From the NCBI RefSeq assembly GCF_000171615.1, contig NZ_ABFU01000064.1, positions 1-64,000 of the forward strand: a stretch of 64,000 nucleotides of DNA, given 5' to 3'. Position numbers and translations under genes: made by a program. The DNA comes from Bacillus coahuilensis m4-4 (GTDB lineage Bacteria; Bacillota; Bacilli; Bacillales; Bacillaceae_K). The notes under the pieces are model-generated. The model was not told the origin of the DNA and searched no databases. It saw nothing but the letters and a program-made list of their open reading frames with translations. This document shows positions 30,431 through 39,962 of the stretch, piece by piece (position 1 is the first letter of the stretch; every line of letters begins with the position of its first letter).

Positions 30431-30699
30431 AAATAGCTATTTTCTGACTTTTCATCAACATTGTCCACAAACTTATACACAAATTGCTGCTTTTTACACA
30501 CAAACTGTGGATATTCCTTGTATTACGTGTTCACCTCTTTTATACTGTTTTAGGATTATTTTATAGAGAATAGGGTAAAATACAGTTTTAGACGGAATCC
30601 GACAATTCCCATTTGCCCGATTAGAAAAGGTGAAAAGTTATGAACACTTATACATGGAATGTGGATAAAAATGTGGATAGCCAAAAAAAGTTACCCACA
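30386..30699 (+). promoter_or_regulatory. DnaA-box cluster at ywlB-ywlC
   Basis: Eight 9-mers within one mismatch of TTATCCACA lie in 314 bases: 30386-30394 (TTATCCACT), 30394-30402 (perfect, reverse), 30461-30469 (TTGTCCACA), 30473-30481 (TTATACACA), 30506-30514 (reverse, one mismatch), 30660-30668 (perfect, reverse), 30672-30680 (reverse, one mismatch) and 30691-30699 (TTACCCACA). The first two form the 17-bp palindrome TTATCCACTGTGGATAA. The ywlC region is one of the known stable DnaA-binding clusters of B. subtilis, which act in controlling replication initiation. Confidence 0.82.
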
Positions 30700-31678
30700 G
30701 ATTCGACAGGCAGCCGAACTTTTACAAAGAAATGAAGTCGTAGCCTTCCCAACCGAAACCGTATATGGACTAGGTGCTAATGCCACCAGCTCAGAAGCCG
30801 TACGAAAAATATATGAAGCAAAGGGCCGCCCAAGTGACAATCCACTCATTGTCCACATAGACGACAAAAGGCAGCTAGGAGACCTCGTCGCCGAGATTCC
30901 AGCCTCTGCCTATCTGTTAATGGACGAGTTTTGGCCAGGACCCTTAACCATCATCTTTGCGAAAAAACCAGGCGTATTTTCAGATATCGTCACAGCAGGG
31001 TTAGATACAGTAGCCATACGCGTACCAGATCACCCAGTAGCCCGAGCGATTTTACATGAAACGAATCTACCGATTGCAGCACCTAGTGCGAACAGATCCG
31101 GACGCCCAAGCCCGACTACGGCTCACCACGTAGCAACCGACTTAACTGGTCGAATTGCTGGGATCGTTGACGGCGGACCGACGGGTGTCGGAGTCGAATC
31201 AACGGTCATAGATTGCACCGTGACCCCCCCAATGATCCTGCGACCAGGTGGGGTCACAGCTGAACAAATACGAGAGGTTATCGGCGATGTTTCTATTGAT
31301 CCTTCTTTAAAAGAAGGAGAAGGGGCGCCAAAATCTCCTGGCATGAAGTATACACACTATGCACCAGAGGCACCGGTATACTTGGTCGAAGGAAATGTGC
31401 AGCGCCTTCAACAGCTAATAGATAGGAAGCAAGCGGAAGGGATGAAAGTAGGCGTCATGTCAACCAGAGAGGCTGCGAGTGATCTAAAAGCAGATGTAGT
31501 CGTCACATGTGGATCTCGCGAGAACTTATCCACCGTCGCCCGTGACCTATATGAAGCCTTACGCCACTTTAACGAAACGGATGTGGATATCATCCTATCT
31601 GAAACCTTCTCCAAAGAAGGAATCGGATCAGCCATCATGAACCGCCTGGAAAAAGCGGCAGGCTACAACTATTTATAA
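30640..31678 (+). CDS. ywlC: threonylcarbamoyl-AMP synthase (Sua5/YwlC), frameshifted
   Basis: Makes threonylcarbamoyl-adenylate from Thr, bicarbonate and ATP for the t6A37 modification of ANN-decoding tRNAs. YrdC domain: EVVAFPTETVYGLGANA, KIYEAKGRPSDNPLIVHI, APSANRSGRPSPTTAHHV; C-terminal Sua5 domain from about residue 215 (SPGMKYTHYAPEAPVYLV). I start at ATG 30640 (AAGGTGA upstream, N-terminus like B. subtilis YwlC), which requires removing one A from the seven-A run at 30683-30689 to give 345 residues. Without that, the frame opens only at 30659 with no site. The start region carries DnaA boxes. Confidence 0.92.
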
Positions 31679-31684
31679 TGAGAG

Positions 31685-31713
31685 AACCGACTCCGCCATG
31701 CGGGTCGGTTTTT
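31685..31713 (+). terminator. terminator after ywlC
   Basis: AACCGACTCCGC pairs with GCGGGTCGGTT with one bulged base, then TTT. Confidence 0.75.
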
Positions 31714-31796
31714 GGTGGTTTGGGAGAGGGCGAACGTAGGGGAAGCGGTGGAGGGCACAAAAATGAGTGGAACCTGGACGTGAGCTTGGGGGGAGT

Positions 31797-31946
31797 GCAT
31801 GCGGAAGGCGGAGAGTCCGCACGCAAAAAAGGCCGAGGTGCACGCAAAAGGGAAAACCCGCACGCAAGCCAGGAAAAGTGCACGCAAGAGGAGGAATACC
31901 GCACGCAAACGACGGAGAGCCGCACGCAATAACCAAAGTGCAACCA
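31797..31946 (+). repeat. 21-bp intergenic array D
   Basis: Eight units with cores at 31797 (GCATGCGG), 31819, 31840, 31860, 31880, 31901, 31922 (GCACGCAA) and 31940 (GCAACC). Steps are 18-22 bases. G-rich on the left (31714-31796), C-rich and nearly G-free on the right (31945-32010). Confidence 0.88.
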
Positions 31947-32061
31947 TAAGAGAAAACCCTCTTGCCCCCCTATTCCTATACTCTTCCTCCAAAAAATTCC
32001 CCTTCTACTTCACAAAAGACAAGCATAAATTGTACAAGGAAGTGGGTTGGGGGGAATGAGG

Positions 32062-32613
32062 ATGATGCATATTATGGGGGAGATTTTAACCCTTTTTATT
32101 ATGGCGTTTGCACTGGGAATGGACGCTTTTTCTATAGGGCTTGGCATGGGAATGTACAAGCTCAGGTTGCGACAAGTGATGTTAATTGGGTTGACGGTAG
32201 GGGCTTTTCATGTGGTCATGCCCCTTTTTGGTATGATGGCTGGGAGCTTTTTATCAGAAAGACTGGGTGCGATTGCGGGCTATGCTGGAGGTGGCCTATT
32301 AGTAGTCCTAGGAATCCAAATGATTTTTTCCTCATTTCAAGAAGAGGATTCCTTGGTGACGCCTGCAGGATTTGGGGTGATCGTGTTTGCCCTAAGCGTT
32401 AGTCTGGATAGTTTTTCAGTGGGGTTGACTCTTGGGATTTACGGAGCGAAAACGGTGCTGACTATCCTTATGTTTGGTGGAGTCGCGACGGTGCTTACAT
32501 GGGCAGGCCTTTTAGTTGGGAAAAAAATTGGAAGTTGGCTAGGATCGTATAGTGAAGCGCTCGGAGGTTTAATTTTATTATTTTTGGGAATACAATTAAT
32601 TTGGCCATTCTAA
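32062..32613 (+). CDS. mntP: manganese efflux pump MntP
   Basis: 183 residues, six membrane helices in two repeats, each with the Asp-rich signature ([15 protein letters not shown] and [16 protein letters not shown]) whose Asp residues carry Mn2+. Exports excess manganese. Several ATGs lie close together; 32062 or 32065 fits the GGGGGG ribosome binding site. Immediately downstream of array D, at the ywlD place between ywlC and ywlE. Confidence 0.9.
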   Translation: MMHIMGEILTLFIMAFALGMDAFSIGLGMGMYKLRLRQVMLIGLTVGAFHVVMPLFGMMAGSFLSERLGAIAGYAGGGLLVVLGIQMIFSSFQEEDSLVTPAGFGVIVFALSVSLDSFSVGLTLGIYGAKTVLTILMFGGVATVLTWAGLLVGKKIGSWLGSYSEALGGLILLFLGIQLIWPF

Positions 32614-32670
32614 CCTCTATTTTTCTATGGTAAAATAAAAGAAAAAATAAGAAAATTGAGGGATTTTGTC

Positions 32671-33071
32671 ATGAATTGGTTAGGAAAATACGTTGTAGTA
32701 GGACCGGCCCTTGCTCTAGGTAGTTTTATACAAGTCATGTATTTATTTTTTTTGTCAGCAGTATCCTGTTAAACCATCCATGATTGCCATTATAGTGTAT
32801 ATATTATTAAGCCTGTTGTTGATGGGGTTATTTGTCCTTGTCTTTCAAGTGTATCGCCAAGACACCCTGTTTATTTTCATTCAAGTGGTGCTACTAGGAG
32901 TTTTAGTCGTGATTTCTGGGTGGCAGCTGTTTTTCTTTTTTGTCTCAGTTTGAGATGAGCTTATCGAGTGTGGTTCAGTTCTTAACGGTCGTGACGTTAC
33001 TTGTTTCGTTTTTAGTTGGACTTGCTTCCTATTTTTCAGAAAAGCAACGGAAGGTCGGTTTGTTTTACTAA
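32671..33071 (+). CDS. four-helix membrane protein, frameshifted
   Basis: Opens MNWLGKYVVVGPALALGS at ATG 32671. The frame must be corrected by removing one T from the eight-T run at 32746-32753 (then CQQYPVKPSMIAIIVYILLS) and one T near 32936-32941 (then SQFEMSLSSVVQFLTVV), giving about 132 residues with four hydrophobic helices and ending SEKQRKVGLFY at 33071. All three parts look coding and membrane-like, so the gene is probably intact in the organism. I do not recognise the family. Between mntP and ywlE. Confidence 0.6.
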
Positions 33072-33205
33072 AAAATTTTTACAAAAGTGGCACTAGAATT
33101 CAGATGAAAAGAGACTGCCAACGTATAGTTCACATGAATCGTTTCCTGTTTTGCGGGGGCGATTTTATTTTTTTACGGTGATATAATGGACCTAGGAGGG
33201 ATCTT

Positions 33206-33649
33206 ATGCGAAATATTTTATTTATCTGTACAGGAAATACGTGTCGAAGCCCAATGGCAGAGGCGTTACTTAGAAAACATCAACCGGATTGGAATGTAAG
33301 ATCTGCTGGAATTTTTGCGATGGAAGGAAATTCTGCTTCTGAAGGTACTAAACAAGTCCTAAAAGAGAACGATATAATACATGACCACCAATCTAGTATG
33401 CTGACAAAAGACTCATTAGATTGGGCGGACTATATATTCACGATGACGACTAGTCACAAAGAAACGATTCGAAATCAATATCCACATGTAGCAGACAAGC
33501 TTTTTACGTTAAAAGAATATGTGAACGGCAAGTCAAATGACCATGATGTAGCGGATCCTTTCGGTGGGCCTGTGCCGATTTATCGTGAAACGTTTTTAGA
33601 ACTACATGAGTTGGTTCGTGGGTTAATTAAAAAAGTAGAAAATGAGTAA
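33206..33649 (+). CDS. ywlE: protein arginine phosphatase YwlE
   Basis: 147 residues, low-molecular-weight tyrosine-phosphatase fold. P-loop CTGNTCRS with nucleophile Cys8 and Arg14; Thr12 in the loop is the residue that gives specificity for phospho-arginine in B. subtilis YwlE. The acid Asp is in VADPFGGP. It removes arginine phosphates placed by McsB, antagonising ClpCP targeting. TAGGAGGG ribosome binding site. A weak hairpin and TATAAT lie just upstream. Confidence 0.95.
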   Translation: MRNILFICTGNTCRSPMAEALLRKHQPDWNVRSAGIFAMEGNSASEGTKQVLKENDIIHDHQSSMLTKDSLDWADYIFTMTTSHKETIRNQYPHVADKLFTLKEYVNGKSNDHDVADPFGGPVPIYRETFLELHELVRGLIKKVENE

Positions 33650-33671
33650 AAGATTGTAGGGGGAGAACAAG

Positions 33672-34943
33672 GTGAACAAGAGTTTGAGGGGGAAATTTGT
33701 AGGATTTACAACACTTCTTGCGGTGATTACGTATTCATTTACGGCATTGTTTTTATTTTATGTGAAGCCGACGTTTTTTAACGCTGTAAGTGACGGAGCT
33801 TTTATGCTGATTACACTAGTACTTGGTATTTTTTGGTCAGGTGTACTAGCATTTTTTGCTGCGCAGTACATTATAAGCCCGCTTAAAAAGTTGGAAAAAG
33901 CGGCAAACTTAGCATCAGAAGGGCATATTGAATCCGATGTCCCTCTACCAAAAGGGAAAGATGAGATCTATTCTCTTACAAATTCGTTTAATAAAATGCT
34001 AGAAAACTTACGGTTAATGGTCGGTAGAATTGAAGAAAACTCTAGTTCTACAGCTAACAAAGTCGAGTACATCACAAAAGCGTCGACTGGAGCTAAAGAA
34101 TCTGCATCAACGGTTGCTCGTGCGATGAATGAAATCTCTAATGGCGCAGTGCAGTCGGCTTCCGCTGTACAACAAACGGCAGAATCAGTTGAAATGGTCA
34201 CAAAGATTGCAGAACAAGTACAAGAAAAAGCCAAATCAAGCCAAGCTGTATCCAATGAAATGCTTCAATCATTAGAAGAAACGAAAACCATCGTTCATTC
34301 TCTGGTCAAAGGGATGGAAAACGTGGCGAGTGACAACGAAGATTCCTTACAAGCGGTCAAGCGCTTAGAGGAAAATGCGAAAAAAGTGGAGCAAATTATC
34401 CAACTTGTCGGTGATATTTCCGGACAAACCAACCTGCTTGCCTTAAACGCAAGCATTGAAGCGGCACGTGCAGGAGAACACGGAAAAGGCTTTGCTGTCG
34501 TGGCAGAAGAAGTTCGAAAACTAGCAGACGAAAGCTCCTCTGCGGTGAACGGCATTTCAGATTTAATTAAAACGATTCAACAAGACGTATACCAAGTCGT
34601 TGAAAAAATCTCCAACCAAGTTACAATGGTCCAGCAAGAAGCTGGAAAAGGAACAAAAACAAACGATTCCTTTGCCCACATGACAACGACCATTACCCAA
34701 GTCGTTCAGGAAGTGGACGGAATCTCAACATTAATTGAAAAACAAATGGACGCGATTCACCATACCTCTCACCAATCACAAGAAGTAGCAGCCATCTCAG
34801 AAGAAACCTCTGCAGCCGCTGCGGAAGTAGCAGTCAGCACAGAAGAACAAGCAAAAGCCATCTTCGAAGTAAACGAATTGGTGAAAGAGCTTTACCTTGA
34901 AAGCGAAAAGATGAAAAAGACAGTCGAGAAGTTTCATTTATAA
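33672..34943 (+). CDS. methyl-accepting chemotaxis protein
   Basis: 423 residues, GTG start with GGGGGAG upstream. Two membrane helices lie close together (about 12-30 and 43-68) with only a short loop between, so there is no large extracellular sensor; a HAMP domain (about 64-120) and a long signalling coiled coil follow, with the conserved tip [32 protein letters not shown] (about 257-288). Probably senses membrane or cytoplasmic cues. 22 bases after ywlE, so maybe co-transcribed. Confidence 0.9.
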   Translation: MNKSLRGKFVGFTTLLAVITYSFTALFLFYVKPTFFNAVSDGAFMLITLVLGIFWSGVLAFFAAQYIISPLKKLEKAANLASEGHIESDVPLPKGKDEIYSLTNSFNKMLENLRLMVGRIEENSSSTANKVEYITKASTGAKESASTVARAMNEISNGAVQSASAVQQTAESVEMVTKIAEQVQEKAKSSQAVSNEMLQSLEETKTIVHSLVKGMENVASDNEDSLQAVKRLEENAKKVEQIIQLVGDISGQTNLLALNASIEAARAGEHGKGFAVVAEEVRKLADESSSAVNGISDLIKTIQQDVYQVVEKISNQVTMVQQEAGKGTKTNDSFAHMTTTITQVVQEVDGISTLIEKQMDAIHHTSHQSQEVAAISEETSAAAAEVAVSTEEQAKAIFEVNELVKELYLESEKMKKTVEKFHL

Positions 34944-34955
34944 AATATACCCTTC

Positions 34956-35003
34956 GTGCAGGCACCTCGTTGAAATGGACAAACGAGATGCCTGCACTTT
35001 TTT
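34956..35003 (+). terminator. terminator after the chemotaxis receptor
   Basis: GTGCAGGCACCTCGT pairs with ACGAGATGCCTGCAC (small internal mismatch), then TTTTTT. Confidence 0.88.
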
Positions 35004-35042
35004 GTGTGAACGAACGAAGGATAGGTGTAAGAATTGAGAGTG

Positions 35043-35170
35043 AGTGGGCTTAAAATGAGAGTGAGTGGGCTTATAATGAGAGGGAGTGCTGGAAAGAAGT
35101 GGGGAAGTGCTCGGAAAAAGTAAGAGTGCTCGAAAAGACCGAGAGAGCGCTCAGAAAAGAAGAGCGCTAA
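35043..35170 (+). repeat. 21-bp intergenic array H (variant core)
   Basis: Seven units with cores at 35043, 35064, 35085, 35106, 35125, 35146 and 35163. The core is AGTGGGCT twice, then AGTGCT three times, then AGCGCT twice; the tail of the first copies is TAAAATGAGAGTG-like. The core differs from the GCACGCAA arrays, but the 21/19-bp stepping is the same, as is the place after a terminator. Confidence 0.8.
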
Positions 35171-35318
35171 ATAAAGTTAACAGAAGCTCTAAAATAAAGA
35201 GGAGAAGATCAACATAACTCTCCATGCTGACCTTTTCATTTCACCTAACCTCTTTCTTTATAAAATCAACAGAATGTGAGAGAATAACTTCTATAAAAGG
35301 GTTCAAGGAGGGATACTG

Positions 35319-35759
35319 TTGAAAGTTGCATTAGCGTCTGATCATGGTGGGGTGAACCTACTGAAGGAAATGAAGAATTTATTAGAAGAATTGAACATAG
35401 AATACGAAGATTTCGGTTGTAACTGTGAGGGGTCTGTGGATTATCCGGATTATGCTGTTCCGGTGGCAGAGAAGGTGGCAAACGGTGAGTTTGATAAGGG
35501 GATCTTAATTTGTGGAACTGGAATTGGAATGAGCATTGCTGCGAATAAAGTCAAAGGCATTCGTTGTGCGCTTGTACATGATGTGTTTACGGCGAAAGTA
35601 ACGCGTCAGCATAATGATACAAATGTTTTAGCGATGGGTGAGCGTGTGATTGGTCCTGGTCTTGCTCGTGAAATTGCAATGGCTTGGTTACAAGGGGAGT
35701 TTGAAGGTGGCCGTCATGCTCGTCGTGTGGAGAAGATTTCAGAATACGAAAACAAATAA
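35319..35759 (+). CDS. rpiB: ribose-5-phosphate isomerase B
   Basis: 146 residues, RpiB/LacAB family; interconverts ribose 5-phosphate and ribulose 5-phosphate. MKVALASDHGGVNL (substrate His/Asp), GILICGTGIGMSIAANK (catalytic Cys) and ARQHNDTNVLAMGERVIG-type RQHNDTNVLAMGER are diagnostic. TTG or ATG reading near 35319 follows CAAGGAGG. First gene of a rpiB-ywlG-GNAT cluster leading to glyA; equals ywlF of B. subtilis. Confidence 0.94.
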   Translation: MKVALASDHGGVNLLKEMKNLLEELNIEYEDFGCNCEGSVDYPDYAVPVAEKVANGEFDKGILICGTGIGMSIAANKVKGIRCALVHDVFTAKVTRQHNDTNVLAMGERVIGPGLAREIAMAWLQGEFEGGRHARRVEKISEYENK

Positions 35760-35768
35760 GGTGATGCT

Positions 35769-36344
35769 GTGAATATAATCGTAAAAGAAATTCAGCAGGA
35801 ATTACGCACTATTTTACAGGAATATCAAGAGCAAGCGGAATTACAGCCTGGACAGGTGTTTGTTGTAGGCTGTTCGACTTCGGAAGTTATGGGCAAGCGA
35901 ATTGGCACATCTGGGACGGATGAAGTAGCAGAGAAGATCTATGGTGAGCTTCAAGCATTTGCAGACGATTTCAACTTACAGCTTGCCTTCCAGTGTTGTG
36001 AGCATTTAAACCGCGCACTGGTGGTAGAGCAAACATCATTAGAGACATATGGATGGGATGAAGTGTCTGTGGTACCCGTGAAGGAAGCGGGTGGGGCAAT
36101 GGCGACGTATGCATTTCACAGGTTTCACGATCCTGCTGTGATCGAACACATTGTCGCTCACGGTGGAATTGATATAGGGGACACATTTATAGGGATGCAC
36201 ATCAAGCATGTGGCCGTCCCCGTTCGAGTAACGAACAATTCACTGGGGAGTGCGCATGTCACGTTAGCGCGTTCTCGTCCAAAGTTAATAGGCGGGGCAA
36301 GAGCTGTGTATGAGAGACAGTTTGGTACAGATTCCTGTCGTTAA
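35769..36344 (+). CDS. ywlG: UPF0340 family protein YwlG
   Basis: 191 residues, GTG start 10 bases after rpiB with AAGGTGAT. TIGR01440/UPF0340 family ([24 protein letters not shown] ... [15 protein letters not shown] ... [21 protein letters not shown]). Conserved across Firmicutes between rpiB and glyA; no established function. The conserved Cys and His residues (QCCEHLNR) hint at an enzyme or metal site, which is inference. Confidence 0.92.
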   Translation: MNIIVKEIQQELRTILQEYQEQAELQPGQVFVVGCSTSEVMGKRIGTSGTDEVAEKIYGELQAFADDFNLQLAFQCCEHLNRALVVEQTSLETYGWDEVSVVPVKEAGGAMATYAFHRFHDPAVIEHIVAHGGIDIGDTFIGMHIKHVAVPVRVTNNSLGSAHVTLARSRPKLIGGARAVYERQFGTDSCR

Positions 36345-36357
36345 GGAGTAGGTGTGT

Positions 36358-36873
36358 TTGAATATTCGTCAGGCAAGGGAACAAGATTTATCTCAAATTG
36401 TAGCAGTCCATGACCAAGCTTTTAACAATAAGGGGGAGGGAAAGCTTGTGGTAGGCATTCATGAGTCAGATGCTTATATTCCCAAGCTTTCCTTAGTGGC
36501 TGAAGATGAACATAGGGATATTGTTGGTCATCTCCTTTTATCCAAAGCGGTTATTGTAGGCGACACGGGAGAAGTCGAAACATTAGCACTTGCACCTGTT
36601 TCGGTGTTACCCGCTCTCCAAAAGAAAGGAATTGGCTCTCAGCTGATAAACGTTAGCATTGCTCGTGCACGTGAGTTAGGCTTTCAGCATATCGTTGTTC
36701 TTGGACATTCAGACTATTATCCAACGTTTGGATTTAAGCTGGCAAGCAAGTATGGAATTCAATGTCCGTTTCCTGTTCCAGACGAAGCGTATATGGTGCT
36801 TGAGCTCATTCCTGGCTCATTAAAAGGGGTAAAGGGAACGGTAAAATATGCGAAAGCCTTCCAAGAGGTCTAA
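36358..36873 (+). CDS. GNAT family N-acetyltransferase (YhbS-like)
   Basis: 171 residues from TTG 36358; a GTG at 36352 is only three bases from AAGGAG, so the TTG is favoured. GNAT domain with motif A around LALAPVSVLPALQKKGIGSQLINVSIARARELGF and motif B HSDYYPTFGFKLASKYGI, which is the YhbS-type pattern. Substrate unknown. It is 13 bases after ywlG, so it is probably in the rpiB-ywlG transcript. Confidence 0.85.
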   Translation: MNIRQAREQDLSQIVAVHDQAFNNKGEGKLVVGIHESDAYIPKLSLVAEDEHRDIVGHLLLSKAVIVGDTGEVETLALAPVSVLPALQKKGIGSQLINVSIARARELGFQHIVVLGHSDYYPTFGFKLASKYGIQCPFPVPDEAYMVLELIPGSLKGVKGTVKYAKAFQEV

Positions 36874-36989
36874 CAACCAAACATGATTTCTCGCTTTTTT
36901 ACCTATGAGACACATGATAGAATGATAGGTATTAACATCGCGTTACATAGTAATAGTATAGAAAAAAGGTCCAGTGGAGGGGAAAACTC

Positions 36990-38231
36990 ATGAAACATTT
37001 ACAAGAACAAGATCAAGAGTTGTTTGCTTCGATTCAAGATGAGCTAGCGCGTCAGCGTACCAAGATTGAACTAATCGCTTCAGAAAACTTCGTTAGCGAA
37101 GCCGTTATGGAAGCGCAGGGGTCTGTTTTAACCAATAAATATGCGGAAGGCTATCCGGGTCGTCGTTACTACGGTGGCTGTGAACATGTAGACGTGGCCG
37201 AGGATTTAGCGCGTGACCGTGCGAAAAAGTTATTCCATGCAGAACACGTAAACGTTCAGCCACACTCTGGTGCTCAAGCGAATATGGCGGTTTATTTTAC
37301 CGTGCTTGAACAAGGAGACACGGTACTTGGAATGAACCTATCTCATGGTGGACATTTAACTCACGGAAGTCCAGTGAACTTCAGTGGTGTTCAATATAAT
37401 TTCGTAGAATATGGTGTGTCAGAGAAAGACCACAAAATAGACTATGAAGATGTACGTCAAAAAGCGTTAGAAAATAAGCCAAAGCTAATCGTCGCAGGGG
37501 CTAGTGCGTATCCTCGTGAAATCGACTTCGCAAAATTCCGTGAGATTGCGGATGAAGTCGGCGCGTACTTAATGGTAGACATGGCGCATATCGCAGGGTT
37601 AGTTGCCGCTGGAAAGCACCCTTCACCAATTCCTTACGCAGACTTTGTAACGACAACGACGCATAAAACACTTCGTGGACCTCGTGGTGGAATGATTTTA
37701 ACAAAAGAAGAATGGGCAAAGAAAATTGATAAAAGTATTTTCCCTGGTATTCAAGGTGGTCCGTTAATGCACGTGATTGCGGCAAAAGCGGTAGCATTCG
37801 GTGAAGCCCTGCAAGACTCTTTCGTGGACTATGCAGAGAATATTATTGCGAATGCCAAGCGTCTAAGTGATGCTCTTCAAAAAGAAGGATTAGACATCAT
37901 CTCTGGTGGAACAGATAATCACCTTCTACTGATCGACCTACGTTCACAAGGCCTTACGGGGAAAGTAGCCGAAAAGGTACTAGATGAAGTGGGGATTACC
38001 GTGAACAAAAACACCATCCCATTTGATCCAGAAAGCCCGTTCGTGACAAGTGGTATTCGTATTGGAACAGCTGCTGTGACAACACGTGGATTCGGACTAG
38101 AAGATATGGATGAAATTGCGTCCATTATGGCGTTCACCTTAAAGAACCATGAGGATGAAGACAAACTTGCAGAAGCAGCGAAGAGAGTAGAAGCGTTGAC
38201 GAGTAAGTTTGAGTTGTATCCGGAGAGATAG
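36990..38231 (+). CDS. glyA: serine hydroxymethyltransferase
   Basis: 413 residues, PLP enzyme that makes glycine and 5,10-methylene-THF from serine and THF. The PLP Lys is in [39 protein letters not shown] and HSGAQANM are family motifs. GTGGAGGGG is the ribosome binding site. Own transcription unit, with a terminator downstream. Precedes upp as in B. subtilis. Confidence 0.97.
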   Translation: MKHLQEQDQELFASIQDELARQRTKIELIASENFVSEAVMEAQGSVLTNKYAEGYPGRRYYGGCEHVDVAEDLARDRAKKLFHAEHVNVQPHSGAQANMAVYFTVLEQGDTVLGMNLSHGGHLTHGSPVNFSGVQYNFVEYGVSEKDHKIDYEDVRQKALENKPKLIVAGASAYPREIDFAKFREIADEVGAYLMVDMAHIAGLVAAGKHPSPIPYADFVTTTTHKTLRGPRGGMILTKEEWAKKIDKSIFPGIQGGPLMHVIAAKAVAFGEALQDSFVDYAENIIANAKRLSDALQKEGLDIISGGTDNHLLLIDLRSQGLTGKVAEKVLDEVGITVNKNTIPFDPESPFVTSGIRIGTAAVTTRGFGLEDMDEIASIMAFTLKNHEDEDKLAEAAKRVEALTSKFELYPER

Positions 38232-38246
38232 AAGAAAAGTAGTGAA

Positions 38247-38274
38247 AAGCCTACCCATTAGGGTGGGCTTTTTA
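38247..38274 (+). terminator. terminator after glyA
   Basis: AAGCCTACCC pairs with GGGTGGGCTT across ATTA with one G-U pair, then TTTT. Confidence 0.85.
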
Positions 38275-38332
38275 TAGTTTGTTGATCTCCGCTTTGGCCG
38301 CTATAAAATTATATAAAATGTCAAAAACTCAT

Positions 38333-38361
38333 TTGTCACTCCCTCCCCCTTTTGGTACAAT
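38333..38361 (+). promoter_or_regulatory. upp promoter
   Basis: TTGTCA (38333-38338), 17-base spacer, TACAAT (38356-38361). Confidence 0.75.
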
Positions 38362-38413
38362 AGTACAGATATAAAAAGAGACGTACCCACACGTTCTAAA
38401 GGAGAGATGTCTA

Positions 38414-39043
38414 GTGGCAAAAGTATATGTATTTGATCACCCACTTATCCAGCATAAATTAACTCATATTCGCGACGTACAAACAGGTACGAAGGAATTT
38501 CGAGAACTAGTAGACGAAGTGGCTACATTAATGGCATTCGAAATCACACGAGACATGCCTTTAGAAGAAATTGAAGTGCAAACACCAGTCAGTAAAGCAA
38601 AAGCAAAAGTGCTTTCGGGTAAAAAGTTAGGCATCGTTCCAATCTTACGTGCCGGTATTGGAATGGTAGATGGCATTCTTAAACTAATTCCAACAGCCAA
38701 AGTTGGACACGTTGGACTTTACCGTGACCCAGAAACGTTACAACCGGTAGAATATTACGTAAAACTTCCTTCTGATATTGAAGAGCGTGAATTAATCGTT
38801 GTAGACCCAATGCTTGCAACAGGTGGTTCAGCTGTAGAAGCCATCCACTCTCTTAAAAAGCGCGGAGCTCGCAACATTAAATTTATGTGCTTAATCGCTG
38901 CACCAGAAGGCGTGGAGATTCTAAAAGAAGCTCACCCTGATGTGGATATCTACATCGCTTCTCTTGATGAAAAGTTAAACGAAAAAGGCTATATCGTACC
39001 AGGACTTGGGGATGCAGGCGATCGACTGTTTGGTACAAAATAA
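38414..39043 (+). CDS. upp: uracil phosphoribosyltransferase
   Basis: 209 residues, GTG start with AAGGAGAG upstream. Converts uracil and PRPP to UMP. PRPP loop [25 protein letters not shown] at the N-terminus, [10 protein letters not shown] and the C-terminal [17 protein letters not shown] uracil-binding region. Own promoter and a strong terminator, so expressed alone. Confidence 0.97.
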   Translation: MAKVYVFDHPLIQHKLTHIRDVQTGTKEFRELVDEVATLMAFEITRDMPLEEIEVQTPVSKAKAKVLSGKKLGIVPILRAGIGMVDGILKLIPTAKVGHVGLYRDPETLQPVEYYVKLPSDIEERELIVVDPMLATGGSAVEAIHSLKKRGARNIKFMCLIAAPEGVEILKEAHPDVDIYIASLDEKLNEKGYIVPGLGDAGDRLFGTK

Positions 39044-39050
39044 ATCATGC

Positions 39051-39084
39051 AAAAAGACTCTGCCCATCAAGGCAGAGTCTTTTT
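39051..39084 (+). terminator. terminator after upp
   Basis: AAAAAGACTCTGCC pairs with GGCAGAGTCTTTTT across 6 bases. Confidence 0.9.
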
Positions 39085-39174
39085 AATGGGAAAAATAGTC
39101 ATTCCATTTCCTTACAATAAAAGAGCGTTAAAAGGAGTTTTATATTATACTTAAGATAGAAAAGAGGTGAAAAC

Positions 39175-39652
39175 ATGGACGGAAAAATTATTGACCTACT
39201 AACAGACTTAACCAAAGAATTTAAGGGGTTAAAATCGAATGTAGAGATCATAACAACAGACGTTAAAGAATTAAAAACAGAAATGCAAGAGGTAAAAACG
39301 GACATACGTGGACTAAAAACAGAAATGCAAGAGGTAAAAACGGATATACGTGGATTAAAAACAGAAATGCAAGAGGTAAAAACGGATACGTGGATTAAAA
39401 ACAGAAATGCAAGAAGTAAAAAATGATGTACAAGGATTAAAAACAGATGTACAAGCGATAACATCCGATATGGAAGAATTGAAAAGCGAAATGCATGACA
39501 GATTTGATAAGGTAGACGCAAAGCTTGTAGGAGTGGGTAACCAGTTTGAGTTTACTAATGAATCAAGAATAGTTGAAGATGGCTTTATATCAGATAAAGT
39601 GAATAAGTTAGAAAAAGAAATTTACTTGATTAAGAATAAAATCAACAGCTAA
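39175..39652 (+). CDS. coiled-coil repeat protein, frameshifted
   Basis: Starts MDGKIIDLLTDLTKEFKG at ATG 39175 (AGAGGTG upstream) and continues as heptad-rich TEMQEVKTDIRGLK repeats to a stop at 39652. The 42-bp repeat occurs at 39277-39318, 39319-39360, 39361-39400 and partly from 39401. The third copy is 40 bp: it lacks one TA where the others read GATATACG, which breaks the frame. Restoring it gives 159 residues, a parallel or antiparallel coiled coil with a last part NKLEKEIYLIKNK. No known function; such proteins are common as hypotheticals in Bacillus. Confidence 0.65.
39277..39420 (+). repeat. 42-bp in-frame tandem repeat
   Basis: Three and a half copies beginning ACAGAAATGCAAGAGGTAAA, 42 bp each (14 codons), except the third with 40 bp. 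Copy number may vary between strains. Confidence 0.85.
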
Positions 39653-39708
39653 GAAAAGAAACCTAGTAATTTAGTTAGAGTCCACCTTACTGTTAGGAGC
39701 AAATAATA

Positions 39709-39896
39709 ATGAAAAAAAGCTCCAAAGAAAAAAGAAGAAAAAAGAAAACTGGTTTCAAGAGCTGTTTCATGAGGCTTGGTATACTGCGGTTTTAGAAGTA
39801 TTCGTCCATGCCATTTGGAACACCATTGTAGGGATCTTCCGACTCATCCTCTGGCTCCCGCGACTTATCCTTGGCTTTTTGAAAGAATGGAATTAA
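39709..39896 (+). CDS. small amphipathic/membrane protein, frameshifted
   Basis: Begins at ATG 39709 with TTAGGAGC upstream, Lys-rich (KKSSKEKRRKK), and after one extra A somewhere in the A-rich stretch 39712-39748 continues KNWFQELFHEAWYTAVLEVF, HAIWNTIVGIFRLILWLPRL and ILGFLKEWN to a stop at 39896; about 62 residues. The hydrophobic Trp-rich helix would sit in or on the membrane. Unknown function. Between the coiled-coil gene and the subtilase. Confidence 0.5.
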
Positions 39897-39962
39897 AGGT
39901 AATAAGATTCGCACTAGTTGGAATGATAAAGGTATCATGTACCGAAAGGGGCCAATCAGCTA

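Noticed and set aside
31635-32402. Several frames across array D and over mntP
   Set aside because: Repeat-derived or shadow frames of mntP; no start signals.
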